Position numbers and translations under genes: made by a program. 64,000 nt of DNA. Source: Gracilaria gracilis. Taxonomy: Eukaryota; Rhodophyta; Florideophyceae; Gracilariales; Gracilariaceae. Positions 40,166 through 52,639 of the stretch are shown in pieces. The stretch is from assembly GCA_030374805.1 (NCBI GenBank), contig JARGSG010000076.1:1-64000 (forward strand), written 5' to 3'. The number at the start of each line of letters is the position of its first letter. Positions within the stretch are counted from its first letter, which is position 1. The notes beneath the pieces were generated by a model. That model was not told the origin of the DNA and searched no databases. It saw only the letters and a list, made by a program, of their open reading frames with translations.

Positions 40166-43100
40166 TTGATGGCTATTACTCTACTGACCGACGCGGACAA
40201 CATGGAGTACGATCAAGTTGTTTCGCTCGTACGCTCCGAGATGGACCGACGAAATCACCGCGCCTCTAGCCTGAAATCAAAGCCAACGGAGGGAAAGAAA
40301 GACAGCAAGCACCCGTATCCAGCGGCACAGAATTCAAGTGCGGGACGCGACAGGCAGCCCCCACGAAAGGCATCAAAAGGCCTTGAATGTTGGAACTGCG
40401 GACGAATTGGCCATATACGTTCCGAATGTTGGTCTCGTAACCGACCGAGAGATGGGAACAATACCACTAACCGCAAAGGTGGTCGTTCCAAAGCACAATT
40501 TCGTGGTCGAAACAAAATTAAACAGCACAAGGAGTGGGACAGCACACACGAGCCAACCCAAAATAATCGCAACAACCGTAAACAGAACCAGCGCAATAAT
40601 ACCGATCACGTTGACGAATCACCTCGCGGCTTCATCGCTATAGCACAAGCAAGCGTTTCTCAAAGCGACGAAGTTCCCACATGGTTAGACTCCGGTGCCA
40701 CACACGTTTTCATCAAGGAGAGAAAACATTTCTGGGAATATCATTCAACACGACGCTAAACAGTTCGAACGTGCGACCGACCTTCAGAAATAATCGGGCA
40801 CGGCACAATCAGACTACCAATTGGAGATGGAGTTATGCTACCGGCAAAACACACGCCTTCTTTCGATTCTAACCTCATTTCTCTCTCTGTTCTTTCACAT
40901 CATGTCCGTGTCGAGTTCTCGAATGGCGAAGAAACGGGGTTCCTCATCAAGGATCCAACTACGGGACAAATCATCCACACATCTACTCCGAAGAACGGAC
41001 TATACCCTTTACCAAGTCCAGCACCTCCCCCTCGAGCACATGGATCCATCCTGTCTCCCGGCAACACAGCCAAGGATTGGCATGATAAACTGGGACAACC
41101 TGGACGAGAAAGACTTCTGGCATGCGTGGATCAGTGCGAAGGGGTTCCAAGACTCTCCTCCATGGAATTAAGTAACGTTCACTGCACACCCTGCATCCAC
41201 GCGGGAAGCAAACGTGCCCCCACTCTATCATACGACTTCCGTGGTCTCTCACCCATTGAAACTCACCCACACCAATCTTACGGGCCCCATCAATCCTCCA
41301 TCACTGCAGGGATCTACCTATATTCAGGTACTCATCGACGATAACACAAGGGTCTGCTCTGTCTACTTCATGGACAAAAAGTCCCAGTTCCTGCAGTCTG
41401 TCCGGTGGTACAAGGCTCGCGCAGAAAACGAAAACCCCCGAATCGAATGTGGCGCGTTCGTTTTGACGGGGCGGGTGAGAACAGATCGGACGACTTCGTC
41501 ACCTACGCAATGGAAAGCGGAATGATTCTCGAATACGCGCCACCGTATGCCCATCAGTCTAACGGTCTTGCTTAGAAGTTTATTCAGGACTTGTGGAAGA
41601 TGGCACGAACCTTCCTACAAGCTTTCCAGCTTCTGCTACAACTATGGGAAGAAGCCATCTCACACGCAAACTTCCTGAGGAACAGGTTGCCGAACTCTCG
41701 CATAAACATGAAGATACCGTACACTCTTTGGTTTGGGCGAAAGCCTGACTCTACGAACATTCTCAAGTTCGGCCAACCTGGGCACGCATTCATCTACAGG
41801 TGGGAAACTGTAGCGAACAAGAAGTGACTTCCCCGCGGACTCCCAGGCCACTTCGTCGGCATGCAGAGCCCACGCACTTTACTAACGATATACGTTCCAT
41901 CTTTACGAAAAGTGATTAAGTGTAGGGACAGAAACTTTAAGGTGACAAAAGATTCTCTACCGTCACTAAACGAACTCATCGACTCCCCCCCCTCTCTACG
42001 ACGAATAGAAGCCGAACGAGTCATGAAAGAAGAGGACGAAGAACACATGGATGCATCCTTGACTCACTGCATGGTCGCTCACTCCCGCTCTCAGGATCTC
42101 GGAGACCCCGGAAAAGCCCACATAAGCTTCGAAGAAGCTCGGAACATCCCCGATTGGGCTCAAGCGATCGACCGAGAGTTCAACGCGCTCGTGAACAGGG
42201 GAACGTGGGAATTGGTTGACAGGAAGACTGGAATGAAACCACTTCCTTTCCTATGGACTTTCCTGATCAAGCACGTAACCTCAGACCCTCCTAAGACCCT
42301 CGCTAAAGCGCGTTTCGTGATCCGAGGCCATAAACAACGCCCTTACTAGGACTTTGACCCAGACAATATCTATGCACCAGTGGCACGTTTTGAGACTATT
42401 CGTCTCGCAATTGCAAAAGCAGCCGCTCAAGGACTTATACTGGAGACAATGGACATCGGCAACGCATACTTGTACGGAGATCTGGACGAGCCTTTTCTAA
42501 TGGAGCAACCGCAGAACTCTTCTGGATCTTCGTACGTCCCGGGAAAAGTCGGCCTGCTCAAAAAGTCAATCTACGGAGCACGACAAGCGGGGCAAATCTG
42601 GGAATCTTTGCTTCACGACGAACTCCTATGTCACGGGTTCAAACAATCAAGCACGGACAGCCGCATTTACATTTCCAAATCTAAAATCGGCACGCTGAAC
42701 CTCGTGGTGGTTGTGGATGACATTCTCATGTTGTCAAACTCTCGTTCTCTCCTGAATGATTTCAAGGAAGAAATGCGGAAGCTTTTTCAAGTAAAGTTTC
42801 TGGGTGAAGCTAAGTCATTTGTGGGACTGGACATTGAACGAGACAGGAATGGTATAAAGGTCCGACAAACTAGGTACGTCGATGAGATGCTGAGGGAGTA
42901 TGGATTGTTAAACTCCAACTCGGCACGGACCCCATTGCCCTCTCCGTGCGACCTAACTGGACGTGGCAATGATGAGTTGCAACTCTCGCCTGCGCTTCAC
43001 GGTCGCTACCGTAAGATGGTAGGACAAAGGATGTACTTGGCCCTCTCATCCAGGCCGGACATAATTTTTGCAGCTTCAATGCTGGCAAGGCAAGTTCACG

Positions 43101-43700
43101 ATCCTTGCATGAGGCATATCGGACTAGCAAAGAGAGTACTGCGGTACTTAAAGGGTACGAAAGAACTGTGTTTGTTCTTTCCAGCGAATACATCAGCACG
43201 ATTGGAAGCATTCTGTGATGCAGACTGGGCTGGATGTCGTGAGACTGGGCTGGATGTCGTGAGACTAGGAAGTTTACAACAGGCTGGTTGATTAAGGTGA
43301 ATGAAGCACCAGTTATGTGGACGACGAAAAAGCAAACGCTTATTGCTCTGTCATCCGGAGAAGCCGAATACATTGCACTGTCGCATTGCGGAAAGGTCTT
43401 GAAATGAATGAGAAGACTTTTCTGGGAGGTACGCAACAATGAGGTTCTTGAACAAAAAGAGCTTAAAATGTACCCAATTTTCATATTCACAGACAGTTCC
43501 ACAGCACTGTCCATTGCAAGTAATCCTAAAACTTCCGAAAGGAATAAGCACATTGCTCTGAAATTCCATCATTTGAAAGAGCTGTTTAAGGTAAGAATTG
43601 TGAATATTGAAGATATAATGACGAACGTCCAACCTGCGGATATTCTCACAAAAGCCTTGCGCTTTGACTCGGTGGAGAAATTGAGACTTCTTGTGGTCTG
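40166..43700 (+). pseudogene. copia gag-pol, disrupted
   Basis: Pieces in order: gag zinc knuckle CWNCGRIGHIRSEC (about 40387), protease active site TWLDSGATHVF (about 40680), integrase zinc-binding region (KLGQPGRERLL, CTPCIHAG) and start of its core (LIDDNTRVCSVYF), reverse transcriptase (APVARFETIRLAIAKAA, MDIGNAYLYGDL, VVVVDDILM) and RNase H (FCDADWAGC, ALSSGEAEYIALS, TDSSTALSIAS). Frameshifts lie near 40760, 41330, 41460, 41575 and 43290; an in-frame TAG at 42346-42348 precedes DFDPDNIYAPVAR. A 21-base tandem duplication (about 43221-43262) breaks RNase H. The gag N-terminus appears shortened. Confidence 0.9.
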
Positions 43701-43959
43701 ATGGCCTAACCTGTTTTCGTTGTATGCTGACCTTACTGCAATTTTCTTTTCTTTCATGCGTTTTTGTTTTGTGTTACTATAGTTTCCAATCTAGGGGATT
43801 TTGGTTGCGATGCTATACCTTTTCCTTAGAAGCGCAGATTTTTCCCAACAGGTTTTTGCTGTGGCTGAGGTTTTTAAGGGTAGTCATTGCTCTTCAAATA
43901 GTTAATAGGGAGATTCTATACGCAAACTATTGTTCTTGGAACATACTTGCGAGGGACGG

Positions 43960-44094
43960 TGTAAACTATGTAGTCGTCGCCACCGATTGGAACGGGCCAC
44001 AGTGTCCACACGTTCCAATCTGTGCGCAGAATAAAGGGGGGTGGCCGGCGGCCGTAACTACCTGACTCCGGGGGGAGAGGTGGGCAATTGCTCA
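43960..44094 (+). repeat. Right LTR of the copia element
   Basis: Same 135-base length and ends as the left LTR, eight substitutions. Followed by the ATTGT target-site duplication. Confidence 0.95.
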
Positions 44095-44099
44095 ATTGT

Positions 44100-47000
44100 G
44101 ACGGATTATCGATACCTGAGGGCCGTTCCAATACTTTTTTTGTATGGAAATGGTATATGAAGATTTTCTCGTGACGTGGCGACTCCGGAGCGGCTATATC
44201 TGATATAAGATTATTAGCCGATATAACCCCAAGCAGAGGGGTCTCTTGCCTGTCAGCTGACATGTATTGTCACGTCACGGAGTGACTGGTAGCTGAACGT
44301 TTGCGGGAGACTAGGGGCAGTAGGTATATCCTTTGGGTTACTATCTTAGACACGCCACTCAATCAAAGCTCAGCAGTGGCCATTTTCTCTAAGTTTACAG
44401 TGTATTGCTCATCCAAATTATGTGCGAGCAACACACTGTCTTGATGGGGTCCTTCCGTAAACAATGCATATTCACGTTCAAGGGTCATTTTGTCACTCCT
44501 TCTTTACATGCCATTCTACAGAATTGGGATCTTTTGCCATAATAGTTGCCGCAAACTCAATTATTTACCATTCTGATCCCATGTCCTGGTCCTAACTCTA
44601 GCAAAAAGAATCTGTGCGTTCTACTCCCCCCAACTCAAATACCACGCAGAAACTATAAGATACATACAACCTTCTCCCGCTGCCTGCAAAACATATCACT
44701 CTTCAAATGTACAATGGCAACTATTGCATCGCTGATAAGCAAACCAACGTTTTGAAATGATTTCTTTAGGCAAACAAAGTTGGCCTACAATCATTGCCTT
44801 CGTCTGCAATATTGCAACACAAAGTCATAAACAGTACTACTCTTTTAAACCCTTTAAACGGCTCATTACTTTGAATCTTTACTAGTAACATTATTTGTTT
44901 CCTTCATTTAAATAGTTTTGTCTTTACGTCAATAATCCTGTTCAGAAACAACGAGCATTATGAGTTGCATAAATGTACTGTTAGCGACATTAAGTTTATT
45001 TTATCAACTTCTTTGCTGCCTGTGTTTGTGGAATCGGCCATTAAGCTTTGAAATCTGAATATCATGACTCGGAAACATACCGTTACTAACCATGTCAATC
45101 AGAGGTACTTTGTCGGACTGAGTGCTACTGATGATATTGTGTGCAGTTCTGAAAATGATAGTCTATTGTTCCAACAAAGCTATACCAAGGTTATTCACCG
45201 GATATCAATTTCCAAGTGTTTACGAATTGACTGGCATAGAGCGTCACGAAGAAGATGATTGTTCATAGTTTTTGAGTAGTGTTTGCTGGTGTTTAACGAA
45301 CCCGAAAAAAACTTGTCGTGGCCAACCTTTGTGCCACTATCAGGGTTTTCTCACTTCAGTCTGACGACAATGACAAAGAAGATAGAGAGCAAAGAGGGCA
45401 AGTAAATAGGTTTGAAATAGTATCAATATGATGGCTTCTGTGTATCTTTCTTGGTTCCCAACTCTCTTTTGACTCATTCTTGCAAGCATTTGCACAAGCT
45501 TATTGGTTTTATTTCTATATCTCAAATCACAGCTATTGGTGGTTGTCTCTGTTTTAACTAATCTTAGATCTCTTGACTACTCCTTCACACCAAAGTATTA
45601 TGTAAATTGGAGATGATGGGGCCTCTGTGTGGATCCAATAATCCGTACAAAGCCATGTAATTGTGACTAGATTATACTGCAAGTTTACTGCGAGTTGTAC
45701 CCGCGTTGTGCCCTGTCCTCTTCCGGTATCTGTTTTCGTTTCGCGGGTGAGCCAGTCGTTTCCAACACGTATATAAGGAGACATATTAGAGACTTTATAG
45801 AACTCAATGCATCAAGATGACTAGTACAGAACAGTGTGTGAAACCCGCAGGCTGGAATTATGTTTCTTGATGGGCTTCTCTCTACAAATTAGGTTTTCGA
45901 GGATGTTGATACTTTGCGGGGGAGTGTACAGTCAATCACAGCAGCCACTTAGTTTCGCAGAACAGCTGTATAAGAGAGATTACATTCGAAAGCCGGAGTG
46001 AGGCGCGAAACAGACCGCCGTGTGAGACGGAAAGCTACTATGCAGAGACGTCGACGTGTTTGCCGCCGACGTCGGGGGCAAAGGTACCCTCCGTGAAGAC
46101 GAGTCGATCAAAGGAATTATGCCCAGTGGCCGTGGCGCCGAATTGAGGCTGTAGATACCAAGGCGTGTCTGTGGAGAAGTTTTACAAGTCGGTACTGATG
46201 TTGTTATAGTGCGGTTAATGTTCGGTGGAAAGTAATGGCGTGGCCGCCTGTCACTGATTGGTTTTATCAAGCGGATGGGGGGTTGGTGCTACGGGTGTTG
46301 CGACCACGGTGCATTAGGGACGGCAGGCTGCGCGCTAGCACGGGCAGCGAGGGAAAGGAATTGTGCTCAAGAAACTCGACGTCTTGTGACAGCTAGAAAT
46401 GCGGGGTAAAAAGCGCGCAGTATGTCATGACGAGATTAACACATGGACAGCAGCACGGTCTGCCAGAGATCGTCGTGCTCGTCTAGAGCCATCGCAGGGA
46501 CCAGGAAGGGCGTCTTCGAAGCGGTGCGGGGCGGGCGGGACGGTGGTGGTCAGAGCGCGGACAGGAAGCGACGCGCACACATGTCAGTAGGACTCGCGGC
46601 GGTGCGAAGGCACGGCGCGACGCGCGCTCATGTACTGTAGGACGCGTGGCGGTGCTTGGGCACAGAGCGACGCGCCCTCATTTCGGAGACGCTGCGTGGG
46701 GTGAAGTGGTGTGCGCGAGCCGCGCGCTAGCGGATCTCAAAACGACCGCAAGCTGGGGAGGCGCCACGATCGTTGTGCCCAGCAGAAGCGCGGCACATGC
46801 GTGGCGCGCGCGCTCTGGGGCGTGCGTGGCACGCAGAACGGTCGTGGTACCCTCCCTCCTCCCTCCTCCAGCTTGCAGTCGTTTGGGACCACCTCACGGT
46901 CGTGCTATCGCATTGAAATGGCACTATTATCTATCGCAACGCCATGACAGCCAGGGCGCTCGTTTGAGGCAGGTTATTGCCACAAATACGATGAAGGTTT

Positions 47001-47480
47001 TGATGATCAACACGCACACCACCACGATCTCCATGCGTCTTTTGGTATCCAATCTGGGTCTACCTGGCCTGTATGAGAACGTGGTCGCCACTCTGTTAAG
47101 TGATATTCCCTTCAACATGGTGTTATTTGAAATGAACATTTATCTGCTATTCTTCTTCATCAATCAAGACGGTACTCTACGACGCAAAAGGTCATCCTCC
47201 CCGGCATTTTGTCTGGCAGTACCGCCACCGCCTCCACCCCGGCCGATGTCATCAAGACCGACTTGAATACTACCAGAAAAACAATCTCAAGTGCACCGCC
47301 GCTCCTTCTGCGTCGTCTTTGCCCGCCCCCACAGACCCTTCGTCCCTACTCGCCCAAGTCACAGAAATCCGACATGCATTTTGTAGAACACAGCGGAGTG
47401 AAGCAGGAGTAGAACTACAAAAGCGGCAACATAGGGCTAAGAATTTGGGGAAGGTATACTAATTGTTACGGAGATTCATT
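44100..47480. other. Long gene-free region
   Basis: 44.1-46.3 kb is AT-rich with only short frames. A hairpin-like CAGTGTATTGCTC ... GAGCAACACACTG pair lies near 44400-44440. 46.3-46.9 kb turns GC-rich and holds a partial tandem duplication (a GCGGTGC...GCGACGCGC...CTCAT pattern twice within 46599-46685). The frame at 46646-47266 reads as low-complexity sequence. No gene supported. Confidence 0.4.
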
Positions 47481-47481
47481 T

Positions 47482-48680
47482 CTAAATCTCTTGCGTTAGG
47501 GCATCGTTGTTAGTATCGATTTGTTCGTCAGTAATCGCTTTCGCGTGATTCAAGAACGCTTGCACTCCGTTGAAGCGAGGAAGATTGGTTTGACAATTAT
47601 TGTAAACCTTGCAGTAGTTCGAATAAGAAGCAAAGTCCGAGGACTTCACCAGCTCCATGTTAAATTCATCCTTATACCCTAATGAGAGATATAATTGCAC
47701 CGATCCACGCTTGATAGAATGACCTGAGTAAGCCACAACATCTCCATCCCCAATCCCTATTGCACTCAATCGATTTCGTAGAAGATCTGTGAAAATTTTC
47801 ACAGAGAAAGGCGTTTGATGCTGCAAAACAAATCCCGCGTTCGTCTTCTTCAAGTTGCAGAAAAGAAAGCCATCATATGGTCCCCGCAGACAAAGCCACA
47901 CAAGCAACGCAACAAAGGGGTCCATAATTACAGAATAGCGAAGCGAAATGCTTCCACCCATTCTCGGAGATTGTAAGTTCTTTCTCTTGTTGAGTTTTTT
48001 GTCGCAACTGGGATTGTCAACGTGATGCAATCACTGGTGGTTGATACATCATCATACTAGAGCTTAGTTACTTCGTCATATCGAAGTCCCAGATGGAGAC
48101 CAACAACTATTACTGAATGCAGAAGCACATCTTGTGGGTTGACGACATTACTGTTTCCAAACCAAAACCTTTCAGCTAGATCACATACTAAATTCTAACT
48201 GAGTGGGCGTGTCCGCATTTTTATCTCCCCTTGACGACTCAATGTTACTCGATACGCTCTTCGAAAGTTGATAAGTTCTTCGTTGTTGATAAGTGGATTT
48301 CCAAGAGATCCAGGGGTGGCTTTCGGATTCCAAGATGAGCTGTGTCCATTGTTCGAGCAGATACTTCGAAGAACTTGACAAAGGGCTGAGACAGAATCAT
48401 AAGTACGCATATCTTGTCCACAAAAGTAACAATGTTGCGCAATCAAGTTTGTAACCAGCTCGGAACTAGGTTCTGTGACCTCTACAGGATCGTTCTGGTT
48501 ATTCTCTTCAGCGTAGCTCTTGATAAAGCGTTCGGCTTTTCTTATGTTGGCCTTTGATGCGTCACTGCTTGCTGTTTGAATCAGTTCTCCTACTGGCACC
48601 GCCAAACCGAGTTGTTCATTCCCTCGTCTTCGAAAAGCTCTTCGGAGCTTTGGCGTCCTGGCTTTCAAAACGCCTTTCAT
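47482..48680 (-). pseudogene. Tyrosine recombinase (Crypton/DIRS-like), disrupted
   Basis: Read on the minus strand. After an N-terminal part ending near 48195, the region around 48080-48130 gives HSVIVVGLHLGLRYDEVTKL, the box I pattern with the catalytic Arg. Then come TYNLREWVEAF, MDPFVALLVWLCLRGPYDGF, and AYSGHSIKRGS (box II, H..[RK]), followed by a Tyr-rich segment (SDFASYSNYCKVY) that may hold the nucleophile. A TAG follows TKL where Trp is common, and frame changes occur near 47940 and 48190. This is a eukaryotic tyrosine-recombinase transposon relic; the exact superfamily was not determined. Confidence 0.7.
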
Positions 48681-48831
48681 TTGCTTGGACTTCGAAAAGC
48701 ACAGCGTTCAAGAAAGAGATATAGATTAGAACTGCATGGAAAAGGTTTTCTCAACGAAAAATTCAGCATCGATGCGGAAGAATCATGGTCCTTGCGTTTT
48801 CATCAAGTCCAGCTATGTAATCACGAGGAAA

Positions 48832-49118
48832 TTGACAGTGAAAGTTCACCGGTGAACATTCAATGTCAATCCCTGGGCTGTGAACGTTGACCAGTAAACG
48901 TTCACTGTCAATCTCTGAGCAGTGAACGTTCACCAGTGAACGTTCTCTTTCAATCCCTGGGCAGTGAACGTTCACCGGTGAACGTCCACTGTCAATCCCT
49001 GGCACGTGAACGTGTACTGTCAATCGCAGGGCAGTGAAAGTTCACTGGTGAACGTTCACTCTCAATACCTGGCCCGTGAACGTTCACTGGTGAACTTTCA
49101 CGGGCCAGGTATTGACAG
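48832..49118. repeat. Tandem array of 42-bp units built from AGTGAACGTTCAC palindromes
   Basis: About seven units, each with GTGAACGTTCAC, an adjacent near-copy and a TCAATCCCTGGGC linker; unit length is about 42 bases. The fifth unit is shortened and the last ends in inverse orientation (GGGCCAGGTATTGACAGT), making the whole array an imperfect inverted repeat at its edges. It abuts the recombinase relic. Similar palindromes recur at 54559-54716. Confidence 0.85.
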
Positions 49119-49185
49119 TCAACATTGATCAGTACGACTGTACCAGTCTACCCTTAAACTGGAATACTTCTCAAATTGAAAGCCT

Positions 49186-50073
49186 ATGTTGCTTCAAAAC
49201 TTTTCAGAAAATCATGCGGAAGTTGAAACTTGCGATCACTATCCTCAGGATACACCGTTGTTCTTTCACACAGTTTTCCATTTCTTCATGACGTACTGCA
49301 CCGACGGTGTTCTTGCCATCTTCTCTGTCCCCAATAATGGAGAGACGTGGTACTTCCACTTCAACTCAAAGGGGTGGTACGGGAAATGGGTTTATTGTCC
49401 CCGTTCAAATAAAGGCTGAGAAAGAGACAGGCAGTACAATGGTAAAGCAGATATTGAAATCTGCTCACCAATGGGTGTCTGAGCGTGTAGTTTCTGTTGA
49501 GGAAGACGATTATCTTGAAAAAGTCTACAATCACGATGAAATGCACTTGAGGTTGTTGGATCGAAGGGTTAAGAAGGTTTTGGAAAGAAGAGAACATACG
49601 TGGAAGACTTGCAATGCAGAAAAAGGCGGTTCTACTGATCCTGATTCTCATAGTTTGGAAAACGACGCAGACATTATAGTTTCAAACACACCGGATATAG
49701 GGTTCTTTAATGTTTCCAATGGAGTTCATTGCAGCTTTTTCTCATATTCATCTAGACGGGAAAAAATAACGATCAATGCGATGGCAATCGCAGGGGTAAG
49801 AATATAATTCGTTCCAAATCTTCGCCGATCAAACCATTGATACCTGGTTTACCAAACGACATTGAAACTGTCATTAAAATATGGAACAACGGGGATATGA
49901 ATCAAGGATTTCTTCCTCTTCGCCTCCTCAATGACGCTAAAAGCCGATTAAGACTTCTTCCCGGCTATTCAAACCATATTTGGATCAATGGTGGACAAAA
50001 GAGTGCGTTCAAAAGGTTCAAGAAGCTTGTTATGTGCGTTTCTGAATTTGCTCCCCCCATGTTAAATATATAG
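49186..50073 (+). pseudogene. Transposon-associated reading frames, broken
   Basis: Frames at 49186-49419, 49307-49807 and 49837-50073 look like pieces of one protein (HQWVSERVVSVEEDDYLEKV; VIKIWNNGDMNQGFLPL followed by a conserved-looking basic end QKSAFKRFKKLV). The last part resembles the small DNA-binding domain (GCR1_C type) found in some Cryptons, which would fit the neighbouring recombinase relic, but this is a weak resemblance and it is on the other strand. Confidence 0.35.
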
Positions 50074-51423
50074 AAGGATAATGATTTCTTAGTCTGGACG
50101 GGGGCACTACATGCGTATCATCATATATATGATGTTGATGGAAAGCCAAGAAGTTTAACAGCTGTAATCAAACTTTACAACTTGAACGAATTGTGAAGCA
50201 CGAGTTTTGCTAGTACAATGACAGCAAATGAAAGCAAGCGGCACTTAGAAAGCTGGAGGTAAATTTTAAAGAATGTGTTTGAGACTGCGGTTCATTCTGA
50301 AATCCAGATTCGACTCACCCACATAATCGTTCTCTAGAGCAACGTTAACATCCTTCTGGGGAGAATCGTTAGTTTTTCCGAAAGGAACTTCCCTGACGGC
50401 CTGCGCTCTAGCGTCTATCAACAGCATCTGTGCGCAGCGCAGGCGCGGGTGTTGGTTCAAAGACAGCGGCGACGAACGATGCGCAGGCGCTTTTGGCGCG
50501 TTGGTCGTGCTGGTTTGACGATAGCGGTGGTGCGATGTTGCTGTTTGAGCGGTGATATTGAACGGTAATTGTGGTGGTTTTGGCGGCGGCTGTAGCGCAA
50601 ATAGGAGCTGCAGCTTTGACGCAACGAACGATAGCGGTGTCGTTGGCAGAGTGACGAGTTAGTGCGGTGGCCGCGGCGCGGCGTCGAGAGAGGGCAATGG
50701 CGGTGGCGCGGTATTGAGCAAGAGTAGCAAAATTGGCATGGCAGCGATCGCGGTGGCAACCTGGGAGAGCGATCGTGTTGGTGCGGATTGACCAACATTG
50801 ACGGCGGTGGCGCGGCGGTGGGCTTGGTGGTGGCGCCAGTTGAGCGGGGCGAATTCAGGGAAGGTGACGCGGTGGTGGCGCCAGTTGGGCGGCGGTTGCG
50901 CCAGTTGGGCAGCGGTGGCCGCCTGAAGGTGATCTGGAGCTGCGGTGGCGCCCGCTCGGCGGTGGGTGGCGTTCACTTGTAAAGAGCACTGGTGCACTAG
51001 TTCCAAGCCAAAAAATCCATGCCAGCACGATTGCACACTGTTTAACGTGTACAGAAAGTGTGCCGTCCGTCGGTTTGTGACACCGTCGTGCCAAGCAGGC
51101 ACCCCGTCAACGACTTTTTCTCTCCCGTGGATAAGGTCTAGTGCAGAGACGGCATGCGACGTATTTCGTTCAACAGAGAGGACAAGTTCAGCGCTGCCGA
51201 GCGTTTTCTGATTGGACCAAATCGGCAGCGCAGCCACGGGTGCTACAGGGCCATATCTTATGACATCTGTCAACCTCGCAGATAGAATTTTGATGTCACT
51301 GTTCGCAGACCCGTAACCCTTGGTAAGGGCCGAATCATACCTTGTTTCGTTCGGTATGGAGAGTTACCAAGACGCTATGAGAACTGCCTACCTAGGTACA
51401 AGCATTTCAATTTCTTCGATCGC
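50074..51423. other. Low-complexity GGT/GGC stretch upstream of the next gene
   Basis: 50460-50990 is built of GCGGTGGCG-type words, including the repeat TGGCGCCAGTTGGGCGGCGG. The rest has no coding signal. A GTAACCCTTGGTAAGGG word near 51310 resembles the dispersed motif elsewhere. Confidence 0.4.
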
Positions 51424-52613
51424 ATGCTTGATCTGAATATCTCTGCGGACGGGGACAATGTTTTGGCACGCCTGCGCCAGCGTGCTTCAGATGTAGTTAA
51501 TGATCTACCAGACGACATTCAGAGAGAGATGAAAAGTTTGCAGTCTCGATCAGCTCGATCCAATCGAGTCACAAAGGCGCTCAACAAAAATTTGGGAACT
51601 TTTTGGAGAAGCCTATGTGGTCTAGACACCTCAGTGCGTGAAGAGGAGGAGGCTGGTGCACGGAGTTTGGCAAACAAAACCGCTGAGATCATTCCATGGA
51701 TATATGAATTAGAACCGAAGATGCCTGTATGGATTTGTGACCTACCGTTACTGTTTCTAATCACCGCGATCGGGTTTCAGTGGTACATACTGTCATTCAT
51801 GTACCGAAAAATTGCTATTTCCCTGCCCGAAGACAGGGACAAGGAAATAAATTGGATGACAAAACTGAAGATCAAGGATGAGAAGGAGTTCATGAAATTG
51901 TTTCTTTCAAGTTACAGAGACCTTATTCCCAGAATCCATCAGGCCGGGTTTGACAAAATCATGTTCGCCGCCGCACCTAGCAATCCTACAATGTGTGAGT
52001 CCTTTTCAGAGGCGAGTGTGGAAGCATTGACTAAGTGTATTACATTACTGCAAGACCTTCGCTGTTACATCCCTTTTGGTATGGCGATGTCTAAAAACAG
52101 GTGAGACTCTGTGAGAAAGGCTTGGGTTCGTATGGAGAACGTTGTTATTTCGAGGGTTAATGTCGTGAAGAAGAAGCAAGGTGCCTCATCTAACATTCAA
52201 CCGCATGAATCTTGTGGGTGCTGTTACCGTTTTTGGTAGAACTCCATCACATTCAGAGTGGTAGTGTAACAAGAAGTGTGAAAGCCTCCACTCTTGATCA
52301 TGCAATCGCCTCAGGCTCATCTGGGTCACCGGAGCCAAGATTGTTCGATGAGGTGTGTAGTTTCTGGGAGGCACTACTGCACATTAATGCGCCTGTGTTT
52401 CAACGCATTGTTGATAAGAACAATCTGGAACCCGTAACTAGGAAAGGAAAGGATGCTTTGGCCTTCATGAACTCATTTTTCCTTATCAAGGATGAGCTTC
52501 GTGACCTTTATTACGTTTTCATATTACTTGATATTATACTTGCAGATAATCTCAAAGTCTTTGATGGTGTTGTCGCATTGGTAATTCACAAAAAGTCTAA
52601 GACCAAGAAGTGA
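51424..52613 (+). CDS. Two-exon protein with one membrane segment, unrecognised family
   Basis: Exon 1 is 51424-52100, ending AAAAACAG before a GTGAGACT donor; exon 2 can begin at 52265 after GGTAG. Joined, they give 341 codons in frame. The N-terminal part is helical and charged (DNVLARLRQRASDVVNDL, DIQREMKSLQSRSARSNRV). A hydrophobic segment (LPLLFLITAIGFQWYIL) lies near residues 108-124. Exon 2 is mainly helical (DEVCSFWEALLHINAPVFQ, DELRDLYYVFILLDIILAD) and ends in a Lys-rich tail. No known domain recognised. It stands alone between two GGT/GGC low-complexity tracts. Confidence 0.55.
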
Positions 52614-52639
52614 AGCAGTGAGATTTGCCAAACATGGGG

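Larger units (their letters stand above)
39543..44094 (+). mobile_element. Ty1/copia LTR retrotransposon, complete ends
   Basis: A 4,552-base element bounded by two 135-base LTRs that begin TG and end CA. The 5 bases before it and after it are identical (ATTGT at 39538-39542 and 44095-44099), a target-site duplication that marks a single insertion. The LTRs differ at 8 of 135 positions (about 94% identity), so the insertion is not recent. The order gag - protease - integrase - reverse transcriptase - RNase H is that of copia. The coding frame is broken in several places, so the copy is not autonomous. Confidence 0.95.

Noticed and set aside
46399-47266. Frames in the GC-rich patch at 46.4-47.3 kb
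   Set aside because: Arg/Ala-rich, partly tandemly duplicated DNA, no motif or homologue recognised.
48832-49118. CRISPR array
   Set aside because: Units are directly joined and contain palindromes; there are no unique spacers, and the genome is eukaryotic.
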